From a virus, in the IMG/VR virus record IMGVR_UViG_3300044730_001157, positions 1-42,043 of that record: a stretch of 42,043 nt of DNA; one strand, 5' to 3'. The translations under genes were made by a program, and so were the position numbers. Positions 8,730-15,841 of the stretch are shown piece after piece. Under the pieces are notes generated by a model. That model had not been told where the DNA came from. It was given only the letters and a program-made list of their open reading frames with translations, and ran no database searches. Position 1 is the first letter of the stretch, and every line of letters starts with the position of its first letter.

Positions 8730-10139
8730 ATGGGATGCTTCGGGCGTTGTAATTGCGGTGACTGTTGCATGGACCCGGAAGAACTGGCCGAGCTTGTCTC
8801 GAATATCACGGTCGACGGGCCAAGCCTTGCAGGGGCGGTGCTAGAATTTGAGTCGTCGAATTGTTGCCATATTGCACGGCGCGAACTAGTCAATCCAGGC
8901 TATACGACCGACTGCAAAAAGATTGCCGAAGAGACGATCAACGAATCGTCGACAACATCGATCAAGATCATCGAGTCTCAAAAGTTCGCAGCTAGCCCGG
9001 CGTGGACAATCTATTTTGATGCGACCCTAGGCAGTTGCATCTACGAGACAAGTAACGCAAGTGTTACCGGGGCTCAGGCTTGCGGGGAAATCATCAATTG
9101 CGGCACGACTCAAATTGATTTCGAGCTAATCGAGGAATACTACTTCGCGGCAAAGTATCGTTACCTTGCGGTAAATATCGCGATTTACAAACGCGAAATG
9201 ATTTGCCCCCCTGGAACCGAAGTTGTTTGTCGCTACGTCGTTGAATGTACGATTGAATATGAGGTTCAAGAGGGCGGTGGTATCTACAATTCGTTTACCC
9301 GTGACGTAACTTACTCGGACGAGTTTGGATGTTGCGAGCGGACTGCTTGCGATACCGAAAAGCTAACGCATGATCCGGCGTTCGACTGCGAAACCGACTT
9401 GACCTTTGGTAATCCCGAAACGCGGTATATGACTAAGGTTCGAGTTTACGATACGCTCGAGGACATCCCTAGCGTAATTACGTTTGACGACGATACGCCG
9501 ATCACGCAATGCAACTTCGATTTTTGCGTACCGGGTGCTCTTTACGATCGAAACGACTTAGGCTTTTGCGTTCAGGCTGATAACGTAAACATCGAGGAAG
9601 TTGAGGGCGGCATACGCGAAGAGCTTTCAATATCGGCATCATGCTTGTTTTGCCTTGATACGGGGGCCTCTTGCGACAACGACCTTGTCAACACAACTGA
9701 GGGCGAAGTCGAGTATTGCCCGCGGATACCCGGCTACCCTTGCGACTGCGAAAGCAATCGGTTTCTTGGCAGAGGGCTTTCGGCTGGTAGTATCAGCCCT
9801 CCCTACGATTACTCGATTTTCACGGTTGCCGGGGCATCTGGTGTAAGCGTCTCAGGGTGCCACCAGCTCAGAGATCAAAACATCAACACAACCCAAGATT
9901 GCCCGCCTTTGTGCCAAAGCCCGGACACCTATCCAGGTGTGAACATTGACGACCGAACGTCCTGCAATTGGTGGGATTGCTCAAGTTGCATCGCGGGTGA
10001 AGATCCGATTGTTATGCCGTACCAAAACAGAGGGCCAACGGTCGATGCTTATTCGTTTAGTCAGTCGATCAACTATCTAACGGGCAATTACCGAATTTGC
10101 GTACCGTTTCCACCCGTAACAGTGACGCTTAACCCATGA
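8730..10139 (+). CDS. Cysteine-rich tail protein
   Basis: 469 aa with 34 cysteines by my count, spread over the whole length and often paired (CNCGDCC, SSNCCH, FGCCERTAC, CDC, CSSC). The remaining sequence is acidic and beta-like with little Lys. No zinc-finger spacing repeats regularly, so disulfides in the virion are more likely than metal sites. The start is ATG 8730 directly after the upstream TAA. It lies at the end of the tail-tip series, where receptor-contact proteins are found. The next gene resembles an Erv1-type thiol oxidase, which would suit a partner needing disulfides; that link is inference. Confidence 0.75.
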   Translation: MGCFGRCNCGDCCMDPEELAELVSNITVDGPSLAGAVLEFESSNCCHIARRELVNPGYTTDCKKIAEETINESSTTSIKIIESQKFAASPAWTIYFDATLGSCIYETSNASVTGAQACGEIINCGTTQIDFELIEEYYFAAKYRYLAVNIAIYKREMICPPGTEVVCRYVVECTIEYEVQEGGGIYNSFTRDVTYSDEFGCCERTACDTEKLTHDPAFDCETDLTFGNPETRYMTKVRVYDTLEDIPSVITFDDDTPITQCNFDFCVPGALYDRNDLGFCVQADNVNIEEVEGGIREELSISASCLFCLDTGASCDNDLVNTTEGEVEYCPRIPGYPCDCESNRFLGRGLSAGSISPPYDYSIFTVAGASGVSVSGCHQLRDQNINTTQDCPPLCQSPDTYPGVNIDDRTSCNWWDCSSCIAGEDPIVMPYQNRGPTVDAYSFSQSINYLTGNYRICVPFPPVTVTLNP

Positions 10140-10579
10140 GCACAGTAAAAATTGTCGACTTTGCGGAACTCGTCAAGCAATGCCGAAAGCCCGGACAGCC
10201 AAGGCCACAACCGACCCCAAGGCCAACGCCGATGAGCAATGAGGAACTATTGGCCAAGCAGCAAGAGCGATCTAATCAGGCTGGGCGGCTAGCTTGGGCC
10301 AAGCTCCACGGCTATCGCGGTTGCGACCCCCAATGGTTGGACATCTGGCAGTACCTAATTCCCCAGCGGTGCGATTGCAAGGACGGATACCAGCGAATAC
10401 TTGCCGACATGCCCCCCGACTTCTTATCCCCCGAAGCATTTTTCGCATGGGGCGTTCGGCTCCACAACGCGGTCAATGCAAAGCTTGGCAAGCCTGAAAT
10501 CACGATCGACGAAGCCTTATCTATTTGGAGAAAATCAGATGGCTTGGAAGTTAAAGCGGATATCGAACAACGTCCATGA
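10136..10579 (+). CDS. Erv1/Alr sulfhydryl oxidase-like protein
   Basis: 147 aa, ATGA-coupled to the cysteine-rich protein gene. After a Pro/Gln-rich N-terminus, residues about 54-125 follow the Erv1/Alr pattern: Trp-rich helix, Cys-rich turn, PPDFLSPEAFFAWGVRLHN, then VNAKLGKP (HNxVNxxLGKP is the family hallmark). Erv1 enzymes pass electrons from dithiols to oxygen through FAD and a CxxC. Here the cysteines are C79-D-C81, a CxC rather than CxxC, so activity is uncertain. It may help form disulfides in the neighbouring protein, or be a structural relative that has lost oxidase function. Confidence 0.55.
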   Translation: MSTVKIVDFAELVKQCRKPGQPRPQPTPRPTPMSNEELLAKQQERSNQAGRLAWAKLHGYRGCDPQWLDIWQYLIPQRCDCKDGYQRILADMPPDFLSPEAFFAWGVRLHNAVNAKLGKPEITIDEALSIWRKSDGLEVKADIEQRP

Positions 10580-11417
10580 GATAACGATCGACCTAAACCG
10601 GAACAAAGATTGGGAGCAATGGGTATTGCTTCGATCGGATGTTCACCACGATAACCCAAAGTGCAACCAAGACCTAGAGCGGCAACATCTCCAAGAGGCC
10701 GTCGAGTACGACGCACCCGTCATTGATAACGGGGATTTATTTTGTGCGATGCAAGGCCGGTGGGATAAGCGAGCAGATAAATCAGCACTCAGGCCAGAGC
10801 ATCAAGGGAGCAACTATTTCGATTTGCTGGTCGAGACGGCGGCGGACTTCTACGAGCCGTTCAAGAGCCAGCTAGCGGTACTCGGCAGGGGCAACCATGA
10901 AACGGCAATGACGAAGGCCCACGAGACGGACTTAACCGACCGGCTGGCATCGCGATTAAGGCATCGCGGCGGTATTGCAGAGGCGAGCGGATACGGCGGT
11001 TGGGTTATCTTCCGGTTTGCAGATCCGAACCAATCAGGAGGCAAGGCGATCAAGGATACAGTGACCCTTTACCATTACCACGGGACGGGCGGCGGCGGGC
11101 CAGTGACGCGGGGAACTATTCAAACCAATCGCCTAGCGGTTATCACCCCTGACGCCAATATCATCCTGAGCGGTCATACCCACGATGAATGGCAGCTACC
11201 GATTCCAAGGCAGCGGATTTCGACCAACGGGGTAATCTTTCACGATGAGCAACTACACATCCGGCCACCAGGGTACAAAGACGCATGGGGCAACGGAGAA
11301 GGCGGTTTCGAGGTCGAGCGAATGCTAGGCGTGAAAAACATAGGGGCGGCTTGGCTAAAGTTCTATTGGGACTACAAAAGCTATTGCGTTCGGTACGATT
11401 CGCAGAGGGCCAAGTAG
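10539..11417 (+). CDS. Calcineurin-like metallophosphoesterase
   Basis: 292 aa. ATG 10539 is chosen because GGAG lies nine bases upstream and homologous motifs begin after it; it overlaps the previous gene by 41 bases. All metal-ligand motifs are present in order: D34-x-H36 (SDVHHD), G65-D66 (DNGD), G118-N-H-E (GRGNHE) and GHTH at 212-215. The enzyme should hydrolyse phosphodiester or phosphomonoester bonds using two metal ions. The substrate cannot be read from sequence; nucleic acid and protein phosphates are both possible. It sits at the end of the tail block with the SprT-like gene starting on the next base, so it is probably made late. Confidence 0.85.
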   Translation: MAWKLKRISNNVHEITIDLNRNKDWEQWVLLRSDVHHDNPKCNQDLERQHLQEAVEYDAPVIDNGDLFCAMQGRWDKRADKSALRPEHQGSNYFDLLVETAADFYEPFKSQLAVLGRGNHETAMTKAHETDLTDRLASRLRHRGGIAEASGYGGWVIFRFADPNQSGGKAIKDTVTLYHYHGTGGGGPVTRGTIQTNRLAVITPDANIILSGHTHDEWQLPIPRQRISTNGVIFHDEQLHIRPPGYKDAWGNGEGGFEVERMLGVKNIGAAWLKFYWDYKSYCVRYDSQRAK

Positions 11418-11714
11418 ATGGACCTGTTCGCCAAGCTACGCGATTCGCTAAAGGCGAAACACCCAACCATTGCGGTATCGGTGCGACGTTGCCGGATGCC
11501 CAAGCGGCTCTTGGGTGATTGTTGCCGACAGGTCGATCACTTTCTGATTCGCGTCGATGCAAGCCAACCAGAGCAAGGCCAGCTAGATACCCTGGTTCAC
11601 GAGTTCGCGCACGCCGTAGCCTTTCTGGAGTTCGAGGAAACCGGGCAGCATGGGCCGATTTGGGCTAGTGCCTACGCCGATTGCTACAGAATCTACGAGC
11701 AAATAGCCACCTAG
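11418..11714 (+). CDS. SprT-like zinc metallopeptidase domain
   Basis: 98 aa, starting on the base after the previous stop. HEFAH at 61-65 is an HExxH zinc site, and a third ligand is probably His78 in TGQHGPIW, the spacing seen in minimal SprT-like gluzincin domains. There is no signal peptide. Such small enzymes may process virion or host proteins, but the target is unknown. It is the last gene before the promoter region at 11.8 kb, so it closes the late block. Confidence 0.65.
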   Translation: MDLFAKLRDSLKAKHPTIAVSVRRCRMPKRLLGDCCRQVDHFLIRVDASQPEQGQLDTLVHEFAHAVAFLEFEETGQHGPIWASAYADCYRIYEQIAT

Positions 11715-11887
11715 CCAAAAAAACCAGAATCTTTTTTCCCTGCGTTTTCGTTGGCGAAACGATTATTTTGGGAAAAACTTCTAGATCTTTATCGGTAAAG
11801 GTGTTGATGTTTGTTTGGTGGGTCGATAATATACACACGTCGGAAGCAAATGAGACGACCGACGCAAACCTAACCAGGACAGTAAAG
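11715..11887 (+). promoter_or_regulatory. Early promoter region P1, with sigma70-type promoter at 11804-11832
   Basis: This 173-base gap carries TTGATG (11804-11809), a 17-base spacer and TAATAT (11827-11832). An inverted repeat CGTCGG/CCGACG (11838-11864) begins at the predicted transcript start and could be a leader hairpin or an operator. The upstream part is AT-rich with A and T tracts. A second copy with the same core lies at 12357. Together they probably drive the early small-gene block. Confidence 0.75.
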
Positions 11888-12049
11888 ATGAACGCAACAT
11901 TCGAGCAAGCAATCAACGCAGCAAACGACCTGCTCAAAAGCGACGACGCAATTGTATCAGTCGAAATCGAGTTTTCGCTTTCAACAGGCCAAGTATACCG
12001 AGGGGAATGGGACGGGCTCAACTTCCTGAGTTTGGCAAAGATCAGCTAG
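11888..12049 (+). CDS. Small early protein
   Basis: 53 aa beginning MNATFEQAINAAND, preceded by the P1 leader. It is short, acidic and mostly one amphipathic helix followed by beta strands (VSVEIEFSLSTGQVYRGEW). No function is recognised. The first four residues and the bases around the start are the same as for the gene after P2 at 12437, indicating that the promoter-leader-start segment was copied between two unrelated bodies. Confidence 0.7.
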   Translation: MNATFEQAINAANDLLKSDDAIVSVEIEFSLSTGQVYRGEWDGLNFLSLAKIS

Positions 12050-12066
12050 TTCGCTATACGCCTGAT

Positions 12067-12084
12067 GCCGGGATGGGCTCCGGC
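12067..12084 (+). repeat. Intergenic hairpin, copy 1
   Basis: GCCGGG-ATGGGC-TCCGGC, a six-base-pair stem (one G-U) with a six-base loop. Near-identical copies lie at 13007-13024 and 13348-13365, always between small early genes just upstream of a start codon. None is followed by a proper T-run, so a leader, processing or protein-binding role is more likely than termination. Confidence 0.65.
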
Positions 12085-12100
12085 TTTGAGGGGTGAAGCG

Positions 12101-12319
12101 ATGGAAACACGACAATGGAAGGTAACGGCGTACACAGGCAAGAATCGAAACGTCTTGCTTGGTTCTAGCTACGTCTTGGCAGACAGCGAATCCGAGGCGA
12201 TAAGCCTTGGCAAACAAGCGTTGCGGTTAATTGGGGTGCGCGGGACATTTCGCGTTTCAGCGACTCGATACAACCCGCTCAGAGACTTGGCTTTCCAAGG
12301 TTTTGTTAGGGCGGTATAG
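12101..12319 (+). CDS. Small early protein
   Basis: 72 aa; ATG 12101 is preceded by GAGGGGTGAAGCG, and the repeated hairpin copy 1 lies just upstream. The sequence METRQWKVTAYTGKNRNVLLG looks like a small beta-strand phage domain followed by a helix (SESEAISLGKQALRL). No function is recognised. It is the second gene of the P1 unit. Confidence 0.65.
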   Translation: METRQWKVTAYTGKNRNVLLGSSYVLADSESEAISLGKQALRLIGVRGTFRVSATRYNPLRDLAFQGFVRAV

Positions 12320-12436
12320 CCCCAAAAAAACTTCCATATTTTTTCCCAAAAACCTGTTGATCTTTATCCCCAGGGTCGATAATATACACACGTCGGCAAC
12401 AACGCTGACGCAAACCACTAACCGGAGACGATGACG
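12320..12436 (+). promoter_or_regulatory. Early promoter region P2, with sigma70-type promoter at 12357-12385
   Basis: TTGATC (12357-12362), 17-base spacer, TAATAT (12380-12385). The bases GGGTCGATAATATACACACG are shared with P1 apart from the first positions. A 20-base hairpin, CGTCGGC-AACAAC-GCTGACG, occupies 12391-12410 at the predicted 5' end of the transcript. A-rich and T-rich tracts upstream also resemble P1. Confidence 0.8.
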
Positions 12437-12670
12437 ATGAACGCAACGCAAATCTACAAGGTCACAGGAAAAGACGCTTTCGGTTGCAGGGCTCAACTCA
12501 AAGCAGACGGGTTTGTTTTTTATGGCGATTTGAAAATGTGGCTCGGGACGCAAGAATCGATTGATCGTTTTCTGTCTCGCGGCTTTCGCGTCAAGGTGTT
12601 CTTTGCCAAGATCAGCCTGGATCCGAACGTTGAAGCAAAGCTTTTTGGCGATTGCCAAGCAGCACGCTAG
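12437..12670 (+). CDS. Small early protein
   Basis: 77 aa. ATG 12437 is preferred to ATG 12431 because GGAG at 12424-12427 is nine bases away and the start MNAT matches the gene after P1. The sequence has a pattern seen in small phage proteins that bind nucleic acid or partners (IYKVTGKDAFGCRAQLKADG, then FDLKMWLG-like and SIDRFLSRGFRVKVFFAK), but no known motif. Expressed directly from P2. Confidence 0.65.
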   Translation: MNATQIYKVTGKDAFGCRAQLKADGFVFYGDLKMWLGTQESIDRFLSRGFRVKVFFAKISLDPNVEAKLFGDCQAAR

Positions 12671-12743
12671 CCCACTAACCAGCCACAACGGCGAAACCCT
12701 TCGGGGTCTGGGTTTAATCACACTTTTTTGGAGACGATGAACG
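12671..12743 (+). promoter_or_regulatory. Leader with UUCG hairpin and U-rich ribosome site
   Basis: AAACCCTTCGGGGTCTGGGTTT can form ACCC-TTCG-GGGT, a UUCG tetraloop hairpin. It is followed by a U-rich tract and GGAGACGATGA before the start at 12744. The U-tract plus GGAG block is shared with the leaders at 13025-13053 and 13366-13391. U-rich tracts upstream of a Shine-Dalgarno site often act as translation enhancers. Confidence 0.5.
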
Positions 12744-12989
12744 ATGACAACGACAACAGCAATCCGCAAGACAACCTGGAACGCCTACGCCGTCAATGGC
12801 TACACCTACGACTGCGCGAACGATCAGAGATCCGCAGGCGGCGTCCACATTCACCAAGTGCGACTTGGTAAGCACGGGTGGCAGCACAGGATCTGCCAGT
12901 CCAACGGCGGCCGCAGGGCATATTCTCCGGTGACGCCAATCGACGACGCCCAGGGCGAGGCGTGGTTCGAGCAAGCCAAGAACTACTAG
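12744..12989 (+). CDS. Small early protein
   Basis: 81 aa; GGAG at 12730-12733 supports ATG 12744 rather than the out-of-frame ATG at 12737. Thr-rich start, then YAVNGYTYDCANDQ and HIHQVRLGKHGWQHR. No known domain. It is one of three adjacent genes with the same U-rich leader but different bodies. Confidence 0.6.
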   Translation: MTTTTAIRKTTWNAYAVNGYTYDCANDQRSAGGVHIHQVRLGKHGWQHRICQSNGGRRAYSPVTPIDDAQGEAWFEQAKNY

Positions 12990-13006
12990 GCCCCCCTAGC
13001 CCCCCT

Positions 13007-13024
13007 GCCGGGATGGGCTCCGGC
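13007..13024 (+). repeat. Intergenic hairpin, copy 2
   Basis: The same GCCGGG-ATGGGC-TCCGGC hairpin as at 12067, here preceded by a C-rich CCCCCTAGCCCCCCT tract and followed by the U-rich ribosome-site leader of the next gene. Confidence 0.65.
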
Positions 13025-13053
13025 TTACTCACACTTTTTGGAGACGATGAAAC

Positions 13054-13341
13054 ATGCAATTTACAAAGACAGCAAGCGGCAATTGGGCAAGGCAGACGCA
13101 AACCAGGGAGAGCAAGTCTCTCGGCACTTACTTGACTGAATCGGAAGCCCAAGCGGTTCCAGGCGTCGACGAGGTTAGCCCGCTTGTCGCAAATGGCAAG
13201 GTGGCAAAGCGGCACGGCGTAGCAGTCGGTACGGTGGTCTATCTGGCGATCAAGTACGGCAAGACTCGGCGATACATGGTTCACGCTTCGGCAGCGGATT
13301 GCTTGGCTCGCGGCGTGGTCCCTAATGCTTGCAACCCCTAG
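13054..13341 (+). CDS. Small early protein
   Basis: 95 aa; ATG 13054 has GGAG at 13040-13043. The sequence (MQFTKTASGNWARQTQTRES, then GVAVGTVVYLAIKYGKTRRY) is basic and partly beta-like. The function is unknown. Hairpin copy 2 lies upstream and copy 3 downstream. Confidence 0.6.
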   Translation: MQFTKTASGNWARQTQTRESKSLGTYLTESEAQAVPGVDEVSPLVANGKVAKRHGVAVGTVVYLAIKYGKTRRYMVHASAADCLARGVVPNACNP

Positions 13342-13347
13342 CCCCCT

Positions 13348-13365
13348 GCCGAGATGGGCTCCGGC
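13348..13365 (+). repeat. Intergenic hairpin, copy 3
   Basis: GCCGAG-ATGGGC-TCCGGC, a version of copies 1 and 2 with one stem mismatch (A opposite C) but an unchanged loop. Loop conservation with a broken stem pair hints that the loop sequence matters. Confidence 0.6.
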
Positions 13366-13391
13366 TTAACATTTTTTTGGAGGCGAATATC

Positions 13392-13655
13392 ATGGCAGGC
13401 GGATGGCACTGTGTATACGGCTGGCGGGTGACCCGCAGCGACGGAAAGACCTCTGGCGAATATATGAGCATGGAGCACGCCGAGACAGCGGCGGCTCAAG
13501 CCAGGCTCGTTTGGCCTGATATTCAATTTTCTTTGGTATCGACCCAAGACGAGGACCGACGCCACCCCATAGCGGACGAGCTGTGGACGAGCGAGCCCGA
13601 ATGGCGGGCGGCTCACGATGGCATGGGCAGGTTTGTCTTGGGTGCGAGGCGATGA
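13392..13655 (+). CDS. Small early protein
   Basis: 87 aa; start chosen because GGAGG lies ten bases upstream. The body, GGWHCVYGWRVTRSDGKTSG followed by MEHAETAAAQARLVWPDI, resembles a small beta hairpin plus helix domain found in many phage hypothetical proteins. ATGA-coupled to the zinc-finger gene that follows. Confidence 0.65.
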   Translation: MAGGWHCVYGWRVTRSDGKTSGEYMSMEHAETAAAQARLVWPDIQFSLVSTQDEDRRHPIADELWTSEPEWRAAHDGMGRFVLGARR

Positions 13656-13858
13656 AACCTTGCACCAAATGCCAGACCACCAAGCCCCTCTCGGAGTACC
13701 GTAAATCCAACCGGACTTGCGACGGGCTAGACACTCAATGCCGATCATGCCGACAGGCCAAGGCCAAGACGGCAGAGGCGCGAAACACACCTTCGACGCG
13801 GGCCAACTGGGCTCGCGGGACGCTGGCGAAACTACACTTAACCGAGAGGGATTATTGA
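13652..13858 (+). CDS. Small zinc-binding protein (HNH-like zinc module)
   Basis: 68 aa, ATGA-coupled. CTKCQTTKPLSEYRKSNRTC...CRSC contains CxxC pairs with the KPLSEY spacing typical of small phage zinc proteins related to the N-terminal part of HNH or endonuclease VII-like proteins. No catalytic His-Asn-His set is visible here, so it is probably a DNA- or protein-binding module and not a nuclease. Confidence 0.65.
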   Translation: MKPCTKCQTTKPLSEYRKSNRTCDGLDTQCRSCRQAKAKTAEARNTPSTRANWARGTLAKLHLTERDY

Positions 13859-14091
13859 TGAAGAAAACAGACGCGGAGTTGATTGACGATATCCGGCGAT
13901 CGGGGAATTTGATCGATGAGCACTGGGACCGGGCTTTTTCGATTGTTGGCAAAATCGACCTTGAAGGGTTGATTATGATCGAGAGCCATGCCAACGCACT
14001 TGCGATCTACTGCAAACTGCTTCGGCAGCGGCTCGAAGAACAAGACCCGGCAATCCAACACTTACGCAAGACACTAACGGAGGGCGAATAG
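13858..14091 (+). CDS. Small helical protein, tandem paralogue A
   Basis: 77 aa, TGATG-coupled. It is all-helical and charged (DAELIDDIRRSGNLIDEHWD). The C-terminal half HANALAIYCKLLRQRLEE and the end LTEGE match the next protein (SQRLTDLCAVLRGRLEA, LAEGE), so the two are tandem duplicates. Function unknown. Confidence 0.6.
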   Translation: MKKTDAELIDDIRRSGNLIDEHWDRAFSIVGKIDLEGLIMIESHANALAIYCKLLRQRLEEQDPAIQHLRKTLTEGE

Positions 14092-14092
14092 C

Positions 14093-14299
14093 ATGGAGAT
14101 AGGCGACAAAACGAAAGTGGAACTGCTAATGGATATCAGGGACGCGGCTTGGCTAGTTGGAAACGGCAGCGAAAAAATACCGATGGATAGGGATTGCCTT
14201 TTGCGATTACAAAGCCATAGCCAGCGGCTAACCGACCTATGCGCGGTACTGCGAGGTCGACTTGAAGCAACACAACCAACACTAGCGGAGGGCGAATGA
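14093..14299 (+). CDS. Small helical protein, tandem paralogue B
   Basis: 68 aa, paralogue of the preceding gene (see its C-terminal match), starting two bases after it. Helical, with VELLMDIRDAAWLVGNGSEK at the start. The ribosome site GGAGGGCGAAT is shared by both genes. Function unknown. Confidence 0.6.
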   Translation: MEIGDKTKVELLMDIRDAAWLVGNGSEKIPMDRDCLLRLQSHSQRLTDLCAVLRGRLEATQPTLAEGE

Positions 14300-14685
14300 T
14301 GTCGAATCAAATACCGGGCGTACCGGAGGGCTGGGAAGCAGTCAGTTTTGACTACGTAAGCGACGGGGAGCATTGGCTTGACAAAGACGGCGACCCGATA
14401 CAACACACCTCATCCGTTCGCACTCAATGCAAGCGGCTCATCATCCGCAAGATCGAGAAGCCCGCACGCTATCGACCGTTTAGGGATGCGGAAGAATACA
14501 TGCCTCACTGGGGCAAGCCGATTCGCCTAAAAGGCGGCGTAGGATTTGACAGCGTAGTTAGCACAAGCAGGATTGGCATCTACGTCGCAAACGAAACCCT
14601 GATTACTCGATACGGGTTGCGTGATGCTTTTGAGAGGCTTGAATTCGCCGACGGAACCCCCTTTGGAGTACGAATTGATGAGTAA
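14296..14685 (+). CDS. Phage protein of unknown function
   Basis: 129 aa from ATG 14296, or 128 from ATG 14299. GVPEGWEAVSFDYVSDGEHW, RPFRDAEEYMPHWGKP and the C-terminal FERLEFADGTPFGV are like widely seen small phage proteins with PxGWE and DAEE(F/Y)xPH motifs whose function is unknown to me. No catalytic motif. Confidence 0.65.
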   Translation: MMSNQIPGVPEGWEAVSFDYVSDGEHWLDKDGDPIQHTSSVRTQCKRLIIRKIEKPARYRPFRDAEEYMPHWGKPIRLKGGVGFDSVVSTSRIGIYVANETLITRYGLRDAFERLEFADGTPFGVRIDE

Positions 14686-14938
14686 CCCAACGGTCAATGT
14701 AAACACAACGCAACCAGCCGACTGGGCAGAATTCATCCGCAACGCGGCATCCGTCGAGGGCATTGAGCTTTCGGCGTTCTATGGTTTCGCGGCAGTCGAC
14801 AGGGCTATTGCGGTGCTAGGGCTCGATGCAGTCGACGCTTGGAAGCATCTCAGCGAACGAAAGCGAGGGCGGCCAGTCCGATATGACCCTGCGAAAGCTC
14901 CGGCGATCAAACGAAAGCGAGGGCGGGCGAATGGATGA
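14678..14938 (+). CDS. Small basic protein with AT-hook-like tail
   Basis: 86 aa; ATG 14678 overlaps the previous stop by 8 bases. The helical N-terminal part (WAEFIRNAASVEGIELSAFY) ends in two KRGR-type stretches (ERKRGRPVRYD and IKRKRGRANG) that resemble AT-hooks. The DNA encoding them is a 51-base-spaced direct repeat of GAACGAAAGCGAGGGCGG-like sequence. A DNA-binding role is possible. Confidence 0.55.
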   Translation: MSNPTVNVNTTQPADWAEFIRNAASVEGIELSAFYGFAAVDRAIAVLGLDAVDAWKHLSERKRGRPVRYDPAKAPAIKRKRGRANG

Positions 14939-15275
14939 GTTTTATTTGTTGGTGACGGCTCGGCGGCTCAACGGCGATCCGGACACGATGAGCCGGGTAG
15001 CCAAGTGCGTTTTCGATAAGGATGCGGTTTATGACGGCATCAAGACGGGTCGATGGTATCGGCTCGAAGTATTCGACGACCCATTCCCAAAGGATCTTGA
15101 TTCGGTCTTTGTGGGGCTGTCGAGCGATCCTGGTGTCAGGGGAGCCGAAACGCTTGGAGAGCGATTCGAGACAAGCTTGAACCGTGCAAGCAAGCATCGG
15201 TGGAGGCTGGCCTACTGCGAGCCCATTGACGCCGAGGATGCGGCGTTATTGCGAATTGAGTTGGAAGTTGTTTAA
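14931..15275 (+). CDS. Phage protein of unknown function
   Basis: 114 aa; ATG 14931 overlaps the previous stop by 8 bases and is chosen over an upstream out-of-operon start. FYLLVTARRLNGDPDTMSR, GRWYRLEVFDDPFPKDLDS and the C-terminal AEDAALLRIELEVV are beta-alpha-like with no catalytic motif. Function unknown. Confidence 0.6.
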   Translation: MDEFYLLVTARRLNGDPDTMSRVAKCVFDKDAVYDGIKTGRWYRLEVFDDPFPKDLDSVFVGLSSDPGVRGAETLGERFETSLNRASKHRWRLAYCEPIDAEDAALLRIELEVV

Positions 15276-15296
15276 CCTTTTTTGGAGATTGAAACG

Positions 15297-15755
15297 ATGA
15301 ATAAATTCGAGGCGTTAGCACAGTTTCAGGGCTGGCCCCCTGAGTGGCAGCGGCTTTGTGCAGAATACTGGATTGAGACGGGCGAGGATCGGCCAGCGGT
15401 GCAGGCTACCGTTAGCAATGTCTCGCAAGCCTGGTGCCACGCCGATCAAGTCGAGCTAGCCAAAAAGCTACTTGAGCCGGTGGCTACGTTGGCCCATGAA
15501 AGCGTATCGACGCGGTTGGCGCAAGACAAGGCGGCGAAGGTGGCAGCCAATGCCCGAAGGCGAAAGCAGAGTATTAGCCTGCCTTGGTCGATCACGGAAT
15601 CAGAGTACCTTTTGAAGCTAGCTAGCGAGCAATGGGAGCAATGCCACGTCGTTCAGATGTTCCTAGAAAAATATCCAGGGCGGTCGCCGGATGCTGTTAG
15701 GCGTCGCGTTTGGGGTATCAGAAGCGGTAAGGAATCTGGCGAGGTCAAATACTAA
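15297..15755 (+). CDS. Phage protein, SANT/Myb-like helical segment
   Basis: 152 aa; GGAG at 15284-15287 supports ATG 15297. N-terminal GWPPEWQRLCAEYWIETGE, a helical middle with VSTRLAQDKAAKVAANARRR, and SLPWSITESEYLLKLASEQW near residue 110, which has the Trp-helix-helix spacing of Myb/SANT domains. DNA binding is possible but not shown. Confidence 0.6.
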   Translation: MNKFEALAQFQGWPPEWQRLCAEYWIETGEDRPAVQATVSNVSQAWCHADQVELAKKLLEPVATLAHESVSTRLAQDKAAKVAANARRRKQSISLPWSITESEYLLKLASEQWEQCHVVQMFLEKYPGRSPDAVRRRVWGIRSGKESGEVKY

Positions 15756-15841
15756 TGGAAATCCTACTTGTCTTGGCGGGCTTTACGATCGGTTGCTCCT
15801 TTGGTTGCGGAATGGTGCTATGGGGGCCCATGGATGATTGA
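15755..15841 (+). CDS. 28-residue single-span membrane peptide
   Basis: ATG overlaps the previous stop as TAATG. The peptide is MEILLVLAGFTIGCSFGCGM... and is almost entirely hydrophobic, with two cysteines. It overlaps the next tiny gene by 8 bases. Tight coupling on both sides argues that it is real. The function is unknown; such peptides in phages may alter the membrane or act against host systems. Confidence 0.5.
   Translation: MEILLVLAGFTIGCSFGCGMVLWGPMDD

Noticed and set aside
12737-12871. 44-codon ORF from ATG 12737
   Set aside because: Only three bases separate it from GGAG, and the overlapping frame from 12744 has better spacing.
12067-13365. CRISPR array
   Set aside because: The three hairpin copies are 18 bases, separated by genes of differing length, not by uniform spacers.
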